Shown here: one piece after another, positions 1 to 7,471 of the stretch
Layout of the letters: each line of letters begins with the position of its first letter
How positions within the stretch are numbered: position 1 is the stretch's first letter
DNA from: Bacteroidales bacterium
Lineage (GTDB): Bacteria; Bacteroidota; Bacteroidia; Bacteroidales; VadinHA17
Direction of reading: 5' to 3'
Length of the DNA stretch: 15,018 bases
Assembly (NCBI GenBank): GCA_003157055.1
Contig: PMIG01000212.1
Span: 3,895 to 18,912 of the forward strand
Translations under genes and position numbers: made by a program
Notes under the pieces: model-generated
Told to the model about the DNA's origin: nothing
Databases searched by the model: none
Seen by the model: the letters and a program-made list of their open reading frames with translations, nothing else

Positions 1-970
1 GCTGAATGAATCACCTCGTATCGGATTAAAGGAGATCATCCGGGAAGCCGAGGTATCCAGAGCCCTTACAGTTGAAGATATAGTATTCAAAATAGGGCCA
101 AGGATAAATGCAGCCGGCAGGATGGAAGCAGGAAGCAAAGCAGTTGAACTCCTTGTCTCCAATGACGTAAAAGCTGCAGAGGGCTTTAGCAAGGAGATCA
201 GCAGCTTCAATACCGAACGCAGAAGCATAGACCGATCCATCACTTCGGAAGCTATGCGGATGATCTCCGAAAATCAGCGATCTGTAAATGCCAGAACTAC
301 AGTGCTTTACAATCCATCCTGGAAAAAGGGGGTAATCGGCATAGTAGCATCGCGACTCATCGAGACTTATTACAGGCCAACTGTTATACTTACGGAATCG
401 AATGGCTTTGCAACTGGTTCTGCAAGGTCTGTCCAGGGATATGACCTTTACCAGGCAATTGAAGCCTGCAGCGATCTTCTTGAAAGCTTCGGCGGACATA
501 TGTTTGCTGCGGGGCTTACGCTGAAGAAGGAGAATATCCAGCCGTTCATCGAAAGGTTTGAACAGTTCGTAAACAGCACTATAACCGAGGATCAGCTTCT
601 TCCGCGCGTTTCCATTGATACTGAACTCGCATTTAATGAAATCAATGAGGAATTTTTCAAAATAATGAGCCAGTTCCAGCCGTTTGGTCCTGAAAATATG
701 TCACCAATATTTGTGTCAAGGAATGTTTTCGATACCGGCTCCGGCAAAATGGTCGGCTCGAGCGGCGAACATCTTAAGCTTGACCTTTGCCAGGATTCAT
801 TAACGGTTAAATCAATACCTGCCATAGCCTTTAACCAGGCTGACCATTTTGAGTATATAAAAGACGGGAATCCGTTTGATATTTGCTATTCAATTGAAAT
901 GAATGAGTTCCGGGGAAATAGAAATCTTCAGATCAACATTCGCGATATCAGAACCCCGGAGGACAGATAA
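1..970 (+). CDS. recJ: Single-stranded-DNA-specific exonuclease RecJ, C-terminal part (5' end outside window)
   Basis: RecJ degrades single-stranded DNA 5' to 3' in recombination and mismatch or base-excision repair. The frame is open from base 2 and gives 322 residues to the TAA stop, so roughly the first 250 residues, including the catalytic DHH motifs, lie outside the window. The family motif GPRINAAGRM is at residues 32-41 of this fragment, upstream of the first ATG at 122, so that ATG is internal and not the start. The DHHA1 part follows, with GVIGIVASRL, a GSARS segment near 139-143 and the conserved GGH of SFGGHMFAAGL at 164-166. The last ~110 residues match the RecJ OB-fold region (FQPFGPENMSPIF). 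Its 3' end converges on the minus-strand gene ending at 992, with only 21 bases between. Identification is firm from the motifs. Confidence 0.95.
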   Translation, partial: LNESPRIGLKEIIREAEVSRALTVEDIVFKIGPRINAAGRMEAGSKAVELLVSNDVKAAEGFSKEISSFNTERRSIDRSITSEAMRMISENQRSVNARTTVLYNPSWKKGVIGIVASRLIETYYRPTVILTESNGFATGSARSVQGYDLYQAIEACSDLLESFGGHMFAAGLTLKKENIQPFIERFEQFVNSTITEDQLLPRVSIDTELAFNEINEEFFKIMSQFQPFGPENMSPIFVSRNVFDTGSGKMVGSSGEHLKLDLCQDSLTVKSIPAIAFNQADHFEYIKDGNPFDICYSIEMNEFRGNRNLQINIRDIRTPEDR

Positions 971-974
971 TCCG

Positions 975-988
975 GTGACCAGTGACCA
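975..988. repeat. Short tandem repeat between convergent genes
   Basis: The heptamer GTGACCA occurs twice in a row in the 21-base gap between the recJ stop and the stop of the minus-strand gene. No terminator hairpin is visible in this gap, so how transcription ends for either gene is unclear. The repeat is short enough to be chance. Confidence 0.4.
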
Positions 989-991
989 GAT

Positions 992-2992
992 TCAGAACCA
1001 AACCCTGAATTGCAATTTAACTTCATCATTAAAATTTCCGGCTCCACTTTTTTCAGTGACTTCTGTGAAACCATATTTTATTCTCACCTCACCAAAATGG
1101 CGAATATCCCATTTTACCATTATATAGCTGCGGCTTCCATCTCCTGATAATGCAGGAATGCTGAAACTGTACAACAGATCGTTCTCGTAGGTATATAATC
1201 TTGAATCCCAGCTCTCAGTACTGAACAGGCAATAACGAAACCAAACTGTGACGGGAACTCTGCCAAACTTATGATACACATCCTGGAGCAAAAGCATACC
1301 TCTGCTCCCGGAAGGATAAGCCGTCTTATAATTTATTCTGGTGGTAAAAGCAGAATTCTCATCAGGCGTGTACCTGAGAAGCCATTTGAAATTTCGGCTT
1401 TCCAACCCTTCTATACCGGCTATTCCTGTTGTTTTCTGATTATTGATCATCGAATACCTGTAATCGTAAGAGAACTCAAAATTTAGTTTTTCTGAGGGCA
1501 GGTATCGCAGTTCTATTTCTCCTTTGCGCGACATTGACGGGAAGCTGCACCTGTATTTAAGCCATGGATAATGAGTAACATCATATCCGGCAGAAATAAA
1601 GAGATGTTTTGCTGCCTCAAAACTGAAATTTCCTGTTATCCCCTGCTCATTAGCTGCAGATGAGCTGTTTCCGGGGCCTTTCCCGTTAAAGGCGGTAAAG
1701 CCGTTAGAGTATTTCCTCCATAAAACATTGACTAAAAGCCTGTCGGAAGGCCTTAGTGTGGCACCGTTGACTAATGCCAGATTTCTGAAATTATTGACAG
1801 TCATCTCCCCGTAAATCATTATCCTGCCTGAGACTGTGTTATAATTTATTGACAGCAAACGGTTTTTATTTCCTTCAAAGTCATGGATGTTTTCCGGATC
1901 ATTTGCATTCCTCTGCAGCGGAATTGAAAGCCATGTTTCCGACCAGTTGGCTCCCACCCTGATAAAACTGAAATTATATGAGAGGCTCATTCCATAAACT
2001 GTTTCGGTGAGAAGGTCCTTCTTTTTCAGAAGGGAAGATGTGTTATGCAACCCGGACTTGTAAAAACTCATAATGGACGAAATTACTGAGTCAGAAGATA
2101 ATACGGGGGTTGCATCAATCCTGTTCCGGGAATAAAACAATATCACTTCTGCATTTCTGACAGCCAGATCTGCTGCTGCACCCCTGAAAAAATTGTTTTC
2201 ATCAGTTGAGGTATAAGGCCTTAAATTGTCCCTTAAAGTCATAAAGCCGGGGGCTGTCAGCTGGATTCCGGTTCGCATAGCTGTATTAATGCTGGTTCCT
2301 GACCCGAATCTTAATGAAAAATCCCCGAGAATGATCTTTCTGATTACCCCGTTCCCGGAATATGAAGTATAAGCTGACAGGAATTCAGGGAATAGCGGAG
2401 AACCGGTAAAAAATTTTTCACCTGCATCTTTTTCAGTGGTAAGGCCAGCAGAAAACCTGCCTGCAGTTATCCTGTATTTTGCAAGTATTTTTAAAGGCGA
2501 GCCAAGGTACGAGGTGTCATACTCACCAGGTTTAAGGATGAAGTTTGTTATAAGTGTACTTCTTACACTTAAACTGTCAGAAGAGACGCCGTCGTTTACT
2601 TTCAGAGAAATAAATGGCGACATCATTTCAACGGTATGCTGATCAAAACCGGGGATGGATGCTATTTCATAAACTGAAACAACATTACCGGTTCTTCTGA
2701 TATAGTCTGCAAGAGACTTTACCTGGAAATCTGACAGGAAGAATAACCTTGATAAATCATTCTCATCCATCAGATTGATCTTTACAGGATTCTCTATCAG
2801 ATCATTAAAGTATTCCAGATAAAGAGATGCAGCATCAGGATCATTGTCTTCCGCAGCAAGCTCTTCGGCAATATCCGATATTATTTCATTATTATTTTCT
2901 GCCTGGCCAAAACTTGCATTGCAGAGCAGAAATAACAATGCAATAAGAATTATAAGCTTTTGTTTAAATGAGAAGAGATACTTTTTAACCAC
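992..2992 (-). CDS. Helix-hairpin-helix protein with probable outer-membrane beta-barrel (ComEA-like HHH)
   Basis: Exact function is unknown. With the GTG start at 2992 the protein has 666 residues. It opens with a signal peptide (MVKKYLFSFKQKL, a hydrophobic stretch, then CNASFGQ), followed by an acidic helical segment. A helix-hairpin-helix region of the ComEA kind lies at about residues 68-130 (NPVKINLMDENDLSRL, then YEIASIPGFD). Only the second hairpin keeps a glycine, so DNA binding is doubtful. The remaining ~500 residues alternate polar and aromatic residues in short strands and end in LQFRVWF; a terminal phenylalanine is typical of outer-membrane barrels. The frame is open upstream to an ATG at 3103, which would give 703 residues. 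Residues 1-37 of that longer form (HKEHKGLHKEHKG, FVSFV) are translated intergenic repeat and would precede the signal peptide, so I prefer 2992. It lies downstream of another barrel gene on the same strand. Confidence 0.72.
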   Translation of the reverse strand: MVKKYLFSFKQKLIILIALLFLLCNASFGQAENNNEIISDIAEELAAEDNDPDAASLYLEYFNDLIENPVKINLMDENDLSRLFFLSDFQVKSLADYIRRTGNVVSVYEIASIPGFDQHTVEMMSPFISLKVNDGVSSDSLSVRSTLITNFILKPGEYDTSYLGSPLKILAKYRITAGRFSAGLTTEKDAGEKFFTGSPLFPEFLSAYTSYSGNGVIRKIILGDFSLRFGSGTSINTAMRTGIQLTAPGFMTLRDNLRPYTSTDENNFFRGAAADLAVRNAEVILFYSRNRIDATPVLSSDSVISSIMSFYKSGLHNTSSLLKKKDLLTETVYGMSLSYNFSFIRVGANWSETWLSIPLQRNANDPENIHDFEGNKNRLLSINYNTVSGRIMIYGEMTVNNFRNLALVNGATLRPSDRLLVNVLWRKYSNGFTAFNGKGPGNSSSAANEQGITGNFSFEAAKHLFISAGYDVTHYPWLKYRCSFPSMSRKGEIELRYLPSEKLNFEFSYDYRYSMINNQKTTGIAGIEGLESRNFKWLLRYTPDENSAFTTRINYKTAYPSGSRGMLLLQDVYHKFGRVPVTVWFRYCLFSTESWDSRLYTYENDLLYSFSIPALSGDGSRSYIMVKWDIRHFGEVRIKYGFTEVTEKSGAGNFNDEVKLQFRVWF

Positions 2993-3093
2993 GAAGGACA
3001 CGAAGGCAGGGTACAAAGTATCACAAAGGCAGATTTGATTCAGGCAATATCCTTTGTGTTCTTTATGTAAACCTTTGTGCTCTTTGTGGTTAA
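2985..3093. repeat. Intergenic inverted repeat of the 'cttTGTGgttaa' type
   Basis: Two 22-base arms (2985-3006 and 3072-3093) are inverted copies of each other with 18 of 22 positions matching; both end in TTAACCAC or its complement. Inside them a second pair, ATCACAAAGG and ACACAAAGG, is also inverted. Folded, this would be a long imperfect hairpin. Similar CTTTGTG/CTTCGTG intergenic repeats are widespread in environmental bacterial genomes and show up as HKEHKG or FVxFVV in over-extended protein predictions. It sits between the stop at 3114 and the probable start at 2992, so it would be in the leader of the downstream gene. Function is unknown. Confidence 0.75.
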
Positions 3094-3113
3094 AAAAGAT
3101 CATTAAATTTTGA

Positions 3114-3932
3114 TTACTTTATTTTAAAAACCAGGGAGACTGATGAAGTCACTCCCAATCTTTCATGAGTAGAGAAGCCTAAATCGATCTTCATGGATTT
3201 TAGGAGATATCCAAGCCCGAAGCTGAAGGATGAGTTTTCGGTGCTGAAACCTCCCCTGATCCAGAATTTCTTTGCGGCTTCATATTCAAAGCCTGTTCTG
3301 ATGATTATATTTTCACCTGTGCTCATTTCTGCTTCGGCGCCTGCAAAAAGAGTTTTGCTGAGGTCAATTTCCGCACCGGCTGTAAGTGTCGATGGCAATA
3401 ATGATTTCCTGATTGAATTCGGGACCGGGTTAAAGATGTGTATAACAGCGGTCGCTTTTTCAGACAGACTAAAAGCAGCTCCTGCCTCAAATGTGATGAA
3501 TCTTATTTTATCGTATTCGCCCTGCACGATTTCTGAAAAATAGTCGATCTGAACTCCGGCTGAAACATTTCTGCTCAGTGGCATTCCGCAGGAAATACCT
3601 CCCATATTCCTTTTGAATTCAGGGTAACCGAAATTTGAATATATGACGCCCAAGGAGCTTTTCCCGGCGGGGAAGATCATGCCTGCAGTACATGTTCCAA
3701 GCTCTGGTATCCCGAACCGGTTCTCATAATTTACTCCGGCGGAGAATGAATTGTTGTATGCCAGCAAAGACTGGCTGGAAAATGATGACCAGAACCCGTT
3801 CTTCATTACGCAAACCAGTCCCGTTCCTCTCTCTCCTGCACCGGTGCGGACAAAAAACGGATTACCCCCGATTGCGGAAGCTGAGAGAAAAATAAAACAA
3901 AAGGCAACTGATGTCTTGTGCAGCGAGAACAA
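3114..3932 (-). CDS. Outer-membrane beta-barrel protein, PorV/FadL-like style
   Basis: A 272-residue exported protein of unproven function. The start is TTG at 3932: no ATG or GTG lies in frame upstream before the stop at 3957-3959, and the first internal ATG (residue 43) would lose the signal peptide. That peptide is HKTSVAFCFIFLSASA, with probable cleavage after residue 20. The mature N-terminus (NPFFVRTGAGERGTGL) resembles the start of PorV/PorQ-type barrels, which begin with a GARxxGMGG-like stretch. The rest is a run of amphipathic strands rich in Gly, Ser, Phe and Tyr, ending SSVSLVFKIK. This fits a small monomeric barrel of 12-14 strands. PorV and PorQ belong to the type IX secretion system, but no other such gene is in the window and the length is short for PorV, so I only claim a barrel. 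It is followed by the helix-hairpin-helix barrel gene and may be cotranscribed with it. Confidence 0.7.
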   Translation of the reverse strand: MFSLHKTSVAFCFIFLSASAIGGNPFFVRTGAGERGTGLVCVMKNGFWSSFSSQSLLAYNNSFSAGVNYENRFGIPELGTCTAGMIFPAGKSSLGVIYSNFGYPEFKRNMGGISCGMPLSRNVSAGVQIDYFSEIVQGEYDKIRFITFEAGAAFSLSEKATAVIHIFNPVPNSIRKSLLPSTLTAGAEIDLSKTLFAGAEAEMSTGENIIIRTGFEYEAAKKFWIRGGFSTENSSFSFGLGYLLKSMKIDLGFSTHERLGVTSSVSLVFKIK

Positions 3933-3964
3933 GTTTTTCAGTTTTAAAACACTAATTTACAAAA

Positions 3965-3990
3965 AAATCAATCCAATCAAGGATTGATTT
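3965..3990 (-). terminator. Possible intrinsic terminator after purE
   Basis: AAATCAATCC and GGATTGATTT are perfect 10-base inverted arms around a 6-base loop. Read on the minus strand, the stem runs straight into a T-tract (the A run at 3961-3967 on the plus strand), as in an intrinsic terminator. The stem has only three G/C pairs per arm, so it is weak. It lies 97 bases past the purE stop and 32 bases before the next minus-strand start, so it could separate the two genes or sit in the leader of the second. Confidence 0.45.
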
Positions 3991-4000
3991 TAAATATTTT

Positions 4001-4080
4001 CTCTGTGTAACTCTGTGACACCTCTGTGTCTCTCTGTGTAAGTTATTTCAATTCTTCTTGTTACATAGAGAATCACAGAG
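4001..4080. repeat. Intergenic inverted repeat of the 'CTCTGTGTAA' type
   Basis: CTCTGTG occurs at 4001, 4011, 4022 and, shifted, at 4032. The segment 4022-4041 is inverted at 4061-4080 with 17 of 20 positions matching across a 19-base loop, giving a long hairpin. It lies immediately downstream of the purE stop (4088). Its composition and layout match the common class of dispersed CTCTGTG repeats in Bacteroidota and other environmental genomes, related in style but not in sequence to the element at 2985-3093. It could end or stabilise the purE transcript; this is untested. Confidence 0.7.
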
Positions 4081-4087
4081 AAATCAA

Positions 4088-4594
4088 TTAGTTTGTTTTA
4101 TACTGGAATTTGACTTTTTTCAGTTCCTCGTTGGCTTCAACAATTTTCTTCTTAAGGTTCTCCTTGTATTCTATTACCTCTTTCATGATCTTATGGTCGC
4201 CTGTGCCTATTATCTGAGCAGCAAGGATTCCTGCATTCTGGGCTCCGTTGACTCCGACTGTGGCGACGGGAATTCCGGGAGGCATCTGAAGGATTGACAA
4301 TATTGAATCGAGTCCTTCAAGCGAAGCTTTGATTGGGACACCAATCACCGGTACAGGTGTCATCGCTGCGATCACTCCCGGGAGATGGGCAGCCATTCCT
4401 GCCGCTGCAATAATCACTTTTATACCTCTTCCGGCAGCTCCTTCAGCAAAAATCCCGACCTCCTCCGGCGTTCTGTGGGCCGATAAGGCATTCATTTCGA
4501 AGGGTATCCTGAAATCGTTCAGAACCTGGGCAGCTTTTTCCATTACTGGCAGGTCTGATGTGCTTCCCATTATAATGCTAACAATTGGTTTCAT
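4088..4594 (-). CDS. purE: N5-carboxyaminoimidazole ribonucleotide mutase (PurE, class I)
   Basis: PurE catalyses the mutase step N5-CAIR to CAIR in de novo purine synthesis. The 168 residues match the usual class I length. Visible motifs are the phosphate-binding GSTSD at 10-14, the catalytic SAHRTPE with His40, AAAGMAAHLPG at 63-73, and MPPGIPVATVGVNGAQNAG at 104-122. These are class I (bacterial) features, which implies a separate PurK elsewhere in the genome; none is in the window. The last 40 residues are a charged, Lys/Glu-rich helix beyond the core. The ATG at 4594 gives MKPIVSIIMGSTSD, the normal N-terminus. The gene is divergent from hpt, also a purine gene, with a 92-base shared control region. 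Confidence 0.96.
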   Translation of the reverse strand: MKPIVSIIMGSTSDLPVMEKAAQVLNDFRIPFEMNALSAHRTPEEVGIFAEGAAGRGIKVIIAAAGMAAHLPGVIAAMTPVPVIGVPIKASLEGLDSILSILQMPPGIPVATVGVNGAQNAGILAAQIIGTGDHKIMKEVIEYKENLKKKIVEANEELKKVKFQYKTN

Positions 4595-4686
4595 CGTAAG
4601 AAATTAAATTAAACTTACCGGCCAAAGCAAAAATAAGCTATTATTTTCATATTTTCGCACCGGCTTCCGGTTCAAATAAATCCGTT
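4595..4686. promoter_or_regulatory. Shared divergent control region of purE and hpt
   Basis: This 92-base gap must carry promoters for both directions. On the minus strand, TATTTTTG (4635-4628) fits the Bacteroidota -7 consensus TAnnTTTG and is 33 bases from the purE ATG. On the plus strand, TATTTTCG (4650-4657) misses that consensus by one base and is 29 bases from the hpt ATG. No clear TTG -33 element is seen at the usual distance for either. A small palindrome, ACCGG-CTT-CCGGT (4659-4671), lies between the plus-strand box and the hpt start. No guanine or PRPP-type riboswitch could be recognised. Confidence 0.45.
4628..4635 (-). promoter_or_regulatory. Candidate -7 box for purE
   Basis: TATTTTTG on the minus strand is a full match to TAnnTTTG, the -7 element of Bacteroidota primary-sigma promoters. 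It is suitably close to the purE start. No matching -33 TTG was found, and the region is A/T rich, so chance occurrence is possible. Confidence 0.4.
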
Positions 4687-5223
4687 ATGAGAGAAACAGT
4701 TATACTCGATAAGAAATTCAGGGAGATGATCCCGGGCGAGGACATCAGCAAAAGAATTGGTGAGATGGCTGCAGAGATCAATCGTGATTATAAGGGTAAG
4801 GATGTAGTTTTTCTGGGAATACTCAACGGCGCTTTCCTGTTCGCAGCCGATCTTTTTAAAAAGATCGACCTTAAAGCCCGTATTTCATTTGTAAAGCTGG
4901 CGTCATATCAGGGAACAAGATCATCCGGCTCAGTAAAGGAGCTTATCGGCTGGAATGAAGATATCAAAGGTATGGAGGTGATTGTCCTCGAAGATATTGT
5001 TGATACCGGTCACACTCTTGAACTGATTGTCGGGGAACTTAAAATAAGAAAAGTGACAGGTGTTAAAATTGCAACACTTCTTTTCAAACCTGATGCCTAC
5101 AAGAAAAAAATTCCTGTTGATTATGTGGGATTCAGGATACCCAACGATTTTGTTGTGGGCTATGGACTTGATTATGACGGATATGGCCGTAACCTTCCAT
5201 CAGTATATACTCTAATGGAATAA
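4687..5223 (+). CDS. hpt: Hypoxanthine (guanine) phosphoribosyltransferase
   Basis: This salvage enzyme joins hypoxanthine or guanine to PRPP to make IMP or GMP in the cytoplasm. The 178-residue length is standard. The PRPP-binding loop VIVLEDIVDTGHT is at 98-110 and carries the paired acidic residues and the TG of the family. The flexible catalytic loop region is SYQGTRSSG at 73-81. LGILNGA at 43-49 fills the pyrophosphate-binding position. FKPDA with Lys134 contacts the purine, and FVVGYGLDYDGYGRNLP near the C-terminus is diagnostic. It is the first gene of the long plus-strand run; adk follows after 43 bases. The order hpt-adk-obgE is common in Bacteroidota. Confidence 0.95.
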   Translation: MRETVILDKKFREMIPGEDISKRIGEMAAEINRDYKGKDVVFLGILNGAFLFAADLFKKIDLKARISFVKLASYQGTRSSGSVKELIGWNEDIKGMEVIVLEDIVDTGHTLELIVGELKIRKVTGVKIATLLFKPDAYKKKIPVDYVGFRIPNDFVVGYGLDYDGYGRNLPSVYTLME

Positions 5224-5266
5224 CTCAAAGCTACTATTTATAATATTTCTTAATTAAACGAATTCT

Positions 5267-5845
5267 ATGATTAATATTTTGATTTTTGGACCTCCTGGAT
5301 CAGGCAAGGGAACACAGTCTGTAAAACTTGCTGAGAAATTCAATCTCAGTCATCATTCGACCGGCGATATGCTTAGAGCAGAAATTGCTGCAGGAACCGA
5401 GCTGGGGAAAAAGATGAGCTCGATAATGTCGAAGGGAGAGCTTGTACCCGATGAGGTTGTAATTGAGATGATAGCCGATAAGATAGACAGCACAAAAGGA
5501 GTTGCCGGTTTCCTGTTTGACGGTTTTCCAAGAACAGTCGTCCAGACTGATGAGCTGGAAAAGATGCTGAATGCCAGGGGAATGAAGATCGATAGCATGC
5601 TTGTTCTTAATGTTGATCATGATGAGCTGGTAAAGAGATTGATCGTCAGGGCAGAACAATCAGGAAGACCAGACGATATGGATCCTGCCGTAATTGAAAA
5701 CAGGATTAATGTTTACAAGGCCAAGACTGAACCTATAATTGAATATTGCCGCAAACGCGGAATATATCAATCCGTTAATGGAATGGGAACAATAGAAGAA
5801 ATATTCGAAAGACTTTCGGGTATGATAAAAAAAATTCTGAAATAA
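5267..5845 (+). CDS. adk: Adenylate kinase, short-lid form
   Basis: Adenylate kinase interconverts 2 ADP with ATP plus AMP and is essential for adenylate balance. The P-loop GPPGSGKGT is at 8-16, the AMP-binding STGDMLR at 31-37, and FDGFPRT at 84-90. The lid region RAEQSGRPDD (129-137 and on) passes directly into the next helix, so this is the short form without the long zinc-type lid insertion, consistent with 192 residues rather than the 214 of E. coli. The start at 5267 gives MINILIFGPPGSGKGT, the standard N-terminus. obgE begins only 9 bases after the stop, so the two are probably cotranscribed. Confidence 0.96.
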   Translation: MINILIFGPPGSGKGTQSVKLAEKFNLSHHSTGDMLRAEIAAGTELGKKMSSIMSKGELVPDEVVIEMIADKIDSTKGVAGFLFDGFPRTVVQTDELEKMLNARGMKIDSMLVLNVDHDELVKRLIVRAEQSGRPDDMDPAVIENRINVYKAKTEPIIEYCRKRGIYQSVNGMGTIEEIFERLSGMIKKILK

Positions 5846-5854
5846 ATCCCTTGA

Positions 5855-6847
5855 ATGTCAGGTTCCAATTTTGTAGATTATATTAAAATATTTTGCCGAG
5901 CAGGTAATGGTGGTGCCGGTTCGGCTCACCTCCGCAGGGAGAAGTTCGTTCCAAAGGGAGGTCCCGACGGAGGCGACGGAGGCCGGGGCGGGAATATCAT
6001 CCTGCGAGGGAACGATCAGATGTGGACTTTGCTTCATCTCAGGTACCAGCGCCACATCTTTGCCGGGAATGGAGTTGGCGGCGGCTCCCAGCAATCTTCC
6101 GGAGCCGAAGGCAAGGATGTTTTTATTGAAGTTCCTCTCGGTACTGTAGCCAGAAACGGAGAAACGGAAGAATTTATCTTTGAGATTACTGCCCATGGCG
6201 AGGAAAAGATACTTGCCCAGGGAGGACGCGGCGGGCAGGGCAATGTCCATTTCAAATCATCAACAAACCAGACCCCAAGATATGCACAACCTGGCGAGAA
6301 AGGGGTTGAAAACTGGTATGTACTTGAATTAAAAATTCTTGCCGATGTAGGGCTTGTAGGATTTCCGAATGCCGGCAAATCGACTCTTCTGTCGGTTGTT
6401 TCGGCAGCAAAGCCTAAAATTGCAGATTACGCCTTTACTACTCTATCGCCAAACCTTGGCATTGTAGCTTACAGGGACAATAAATCGTTTGTGATGGCCG
6501 ATATTCCCGGAATTATTGAGGGGGCTCATGAAGGGAAAGGACTGGGAATAAGGTTTCTGAGGCATATCGAAAGAAACTCGGTCTTACTGTTTGTAATCCC
6601 TGCCGACACCAAGGATATCCGAAAGGAGTATGAAATCCTGGTCAACGAATTAAAAATGTACAACCCGGAACTGCTCGATAAAAAAAGGATTCTGGCAATT
6701 TCAAAATCCGACCTGCTCGATGAGGAGCTAATGAATGAAACCAGGAAAGACCTGCCTGATGTTCAGCGGGTATTTATTTCTTCTATTACAGGGCTGGGTC
6801 TTACTACCCTGAAAGATATGCTTTGGAAAGTCCTGACAAACGATTGA
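5855..6847 (+). CDS. obgE: Ribosome-associated GTPase ObgE/CgtA
   Basis: Obg is an essential GTPase acting in large-subunit ribosome assembly and stress signalling. Residues 1-158 form the glycine-rich Obg fold ([12 protein letters not shown] at 35-46, [23 protein letters not shown] at 121-130). The G domain follows: G1 GFPNAGKST at 169-177, switch I with TTLSPNLG, G3 DIPG at 216-219, G4 SKSD at 283-286 and G5-like SSITG at 309-313. G4 is SKSD instead of the usual NKxD. The protein stops at 330 residues, right after the G domain, so the variable C-terminal OCT or acidic tail of many Obg proteins is absent. It lies 9 bases after adk and 7 bases before the PAP2 gene. Confidence 0.96.
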   Translation: MSGSNFVDYIKIFCRAGNGGAGSAHLRREKFVPKGGPDGGDGGRGGNIILRGNDQMWTLLHLRYQRHIFAGNGVGGGSQQSSGAEGKDVFIEVPLGTVARNGETEEFIFEITAHGEEKILAQGGRGGQGNVHFKSSTNQTPRYAQPGEKGVENWYVLELKILADVGLVGFPNAGKSTLLSVVSAAKPKIADYAFTTLSPNLGIVAYRDNKSFVMADIPGIIEGAHEGKGLGIRFLRHIERNSVLLFVIPADTKDIRKEYEILVNELKMYNPELLDKKRILAISKSDLLDEELMNETRKDLPDVQRVFISSITGLGLTTLKDMLWKVLTND

Positions 6848-6854
6848 TAGTTGT

Positions 6855-7442
6855 ATGCTTCAGCATCTTGACCAGCAGCTCTTCCTGTTCCTGAATTCAC
6901 ACAATTCACCATTCTGGGACTCAGTGATGTACGCGATAAGTGGTCGTGTTATCTGGGCCCCGCTTTATCTGGCCATTCTATTGTATCTTGTCTTTACATA
7001 CAAGAGGAAATTCCTCATAATCATACCATTCATTATAATTGCAGTTACGCTTGCCGACCAGGTTTCAGTGCAGTTGTTTAAAGATATTTTTATGAGGCTA
7101 AGACCCTGTCATGAACCCTCCCTTACAGGTATGGTGCATCTTGTTAAAGGCGAATGCGGAGGACTCTACGGGTTTGTTTCATCTCATGCCTCAAATTCTT
7201 TTAATGTCGCTCTTCTGAGCCTTATGTTCATTAAAAAAAGATGGTATACCATATGCATTATCATCTGGGCATCGGTAATCGGATATAGCAGGATCTACCT
7301 TGGAGTTCATTACCCGGGCGATGTTATCTGCGGAGCAATGGTAGGTGCATTTATAGGATGGGGAGTATATAAGTTATACGAAGTAACAGATAATAAGGTT
7401 CTTGCTTATAGGAAGTATTTTAATAGTGATAATTCATTATAA
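6855..7442 (+). CDS. PAP2-family membrane phosphatase
   Basis: PAP2 enzymes remove phosphate from lipid phosphates or pyrophosphates such as undecaprenyl pyrophosphate, phosphatidylglycerol phosphate or lipid A. The substrate here cannot be told from sequence. The three active-site motifs are present: K76-x6-R83-P84, the His111 motif in the form SSHAS (classic PSGH), and SRIYLGVHYPGD with Ser145, Arg146, His152 and Asp156. About five hydrophobic segments (near 32-48, 53-67, 113-126, 131-148, 156-172) fit a small integral membrane protein of 195 residues. Its start is 7 bases after obgE, so translation is likely from the same message; lplA follows after 29 bases. A role in cell-wall carrier-lipid recycling or lipid A modification is inference. 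Confidence 0.88.
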   Translation: MLQHLDQQLFLFLNSHNSPFWDSVMYAISGRVIWAPLYLAILLYLVFTYKRKFLIIIPFIIIAVTLADQVSVQLFKDIFMRLRPCHEPSLTGMVHLVKGECGGLYGFVSSHASNSFNVALLSLMFIKKRWYTICIIIWASVIGYSRIYLGVHYPGDVICGAMVGAFIGWGVYKLYEVTDNKVLAYRKYFNSDNSL

Positions 7443-7471
7443 GATTCCGGACAGAATTCTATTCGTTTTAC

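Noticed and set aside
26..499. 157-residue minus-strand reading frame opposite recJ
   Set aside because: It is wholly antisense to conserved RecJ motifs, and its product is Cys/Tyr-rich with no recognisable fold.
3193..3543. 116-residue plus-strand reading frame inside the small barrel gene
   Set aside because: Antisense to a protein with a clear signal peptide and barrel pattern; no motif or ribosome site of its own.
4001..4080. CRISPR-like repeated CTCTGTG units
   Set aside because: Units are too short, spacing is only about 10 bases, there are no uniform spacers and no cas genes. It fits an inverted-repeat element instead.
6855..7442. Assignment of the PAP2 protein to LpxE or undecaprenyl pyrophosphatase specifically
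   Set aside because: The three phosphatase motifs are shared by all of these. Nothing in the neighbourhood decides the substrate.
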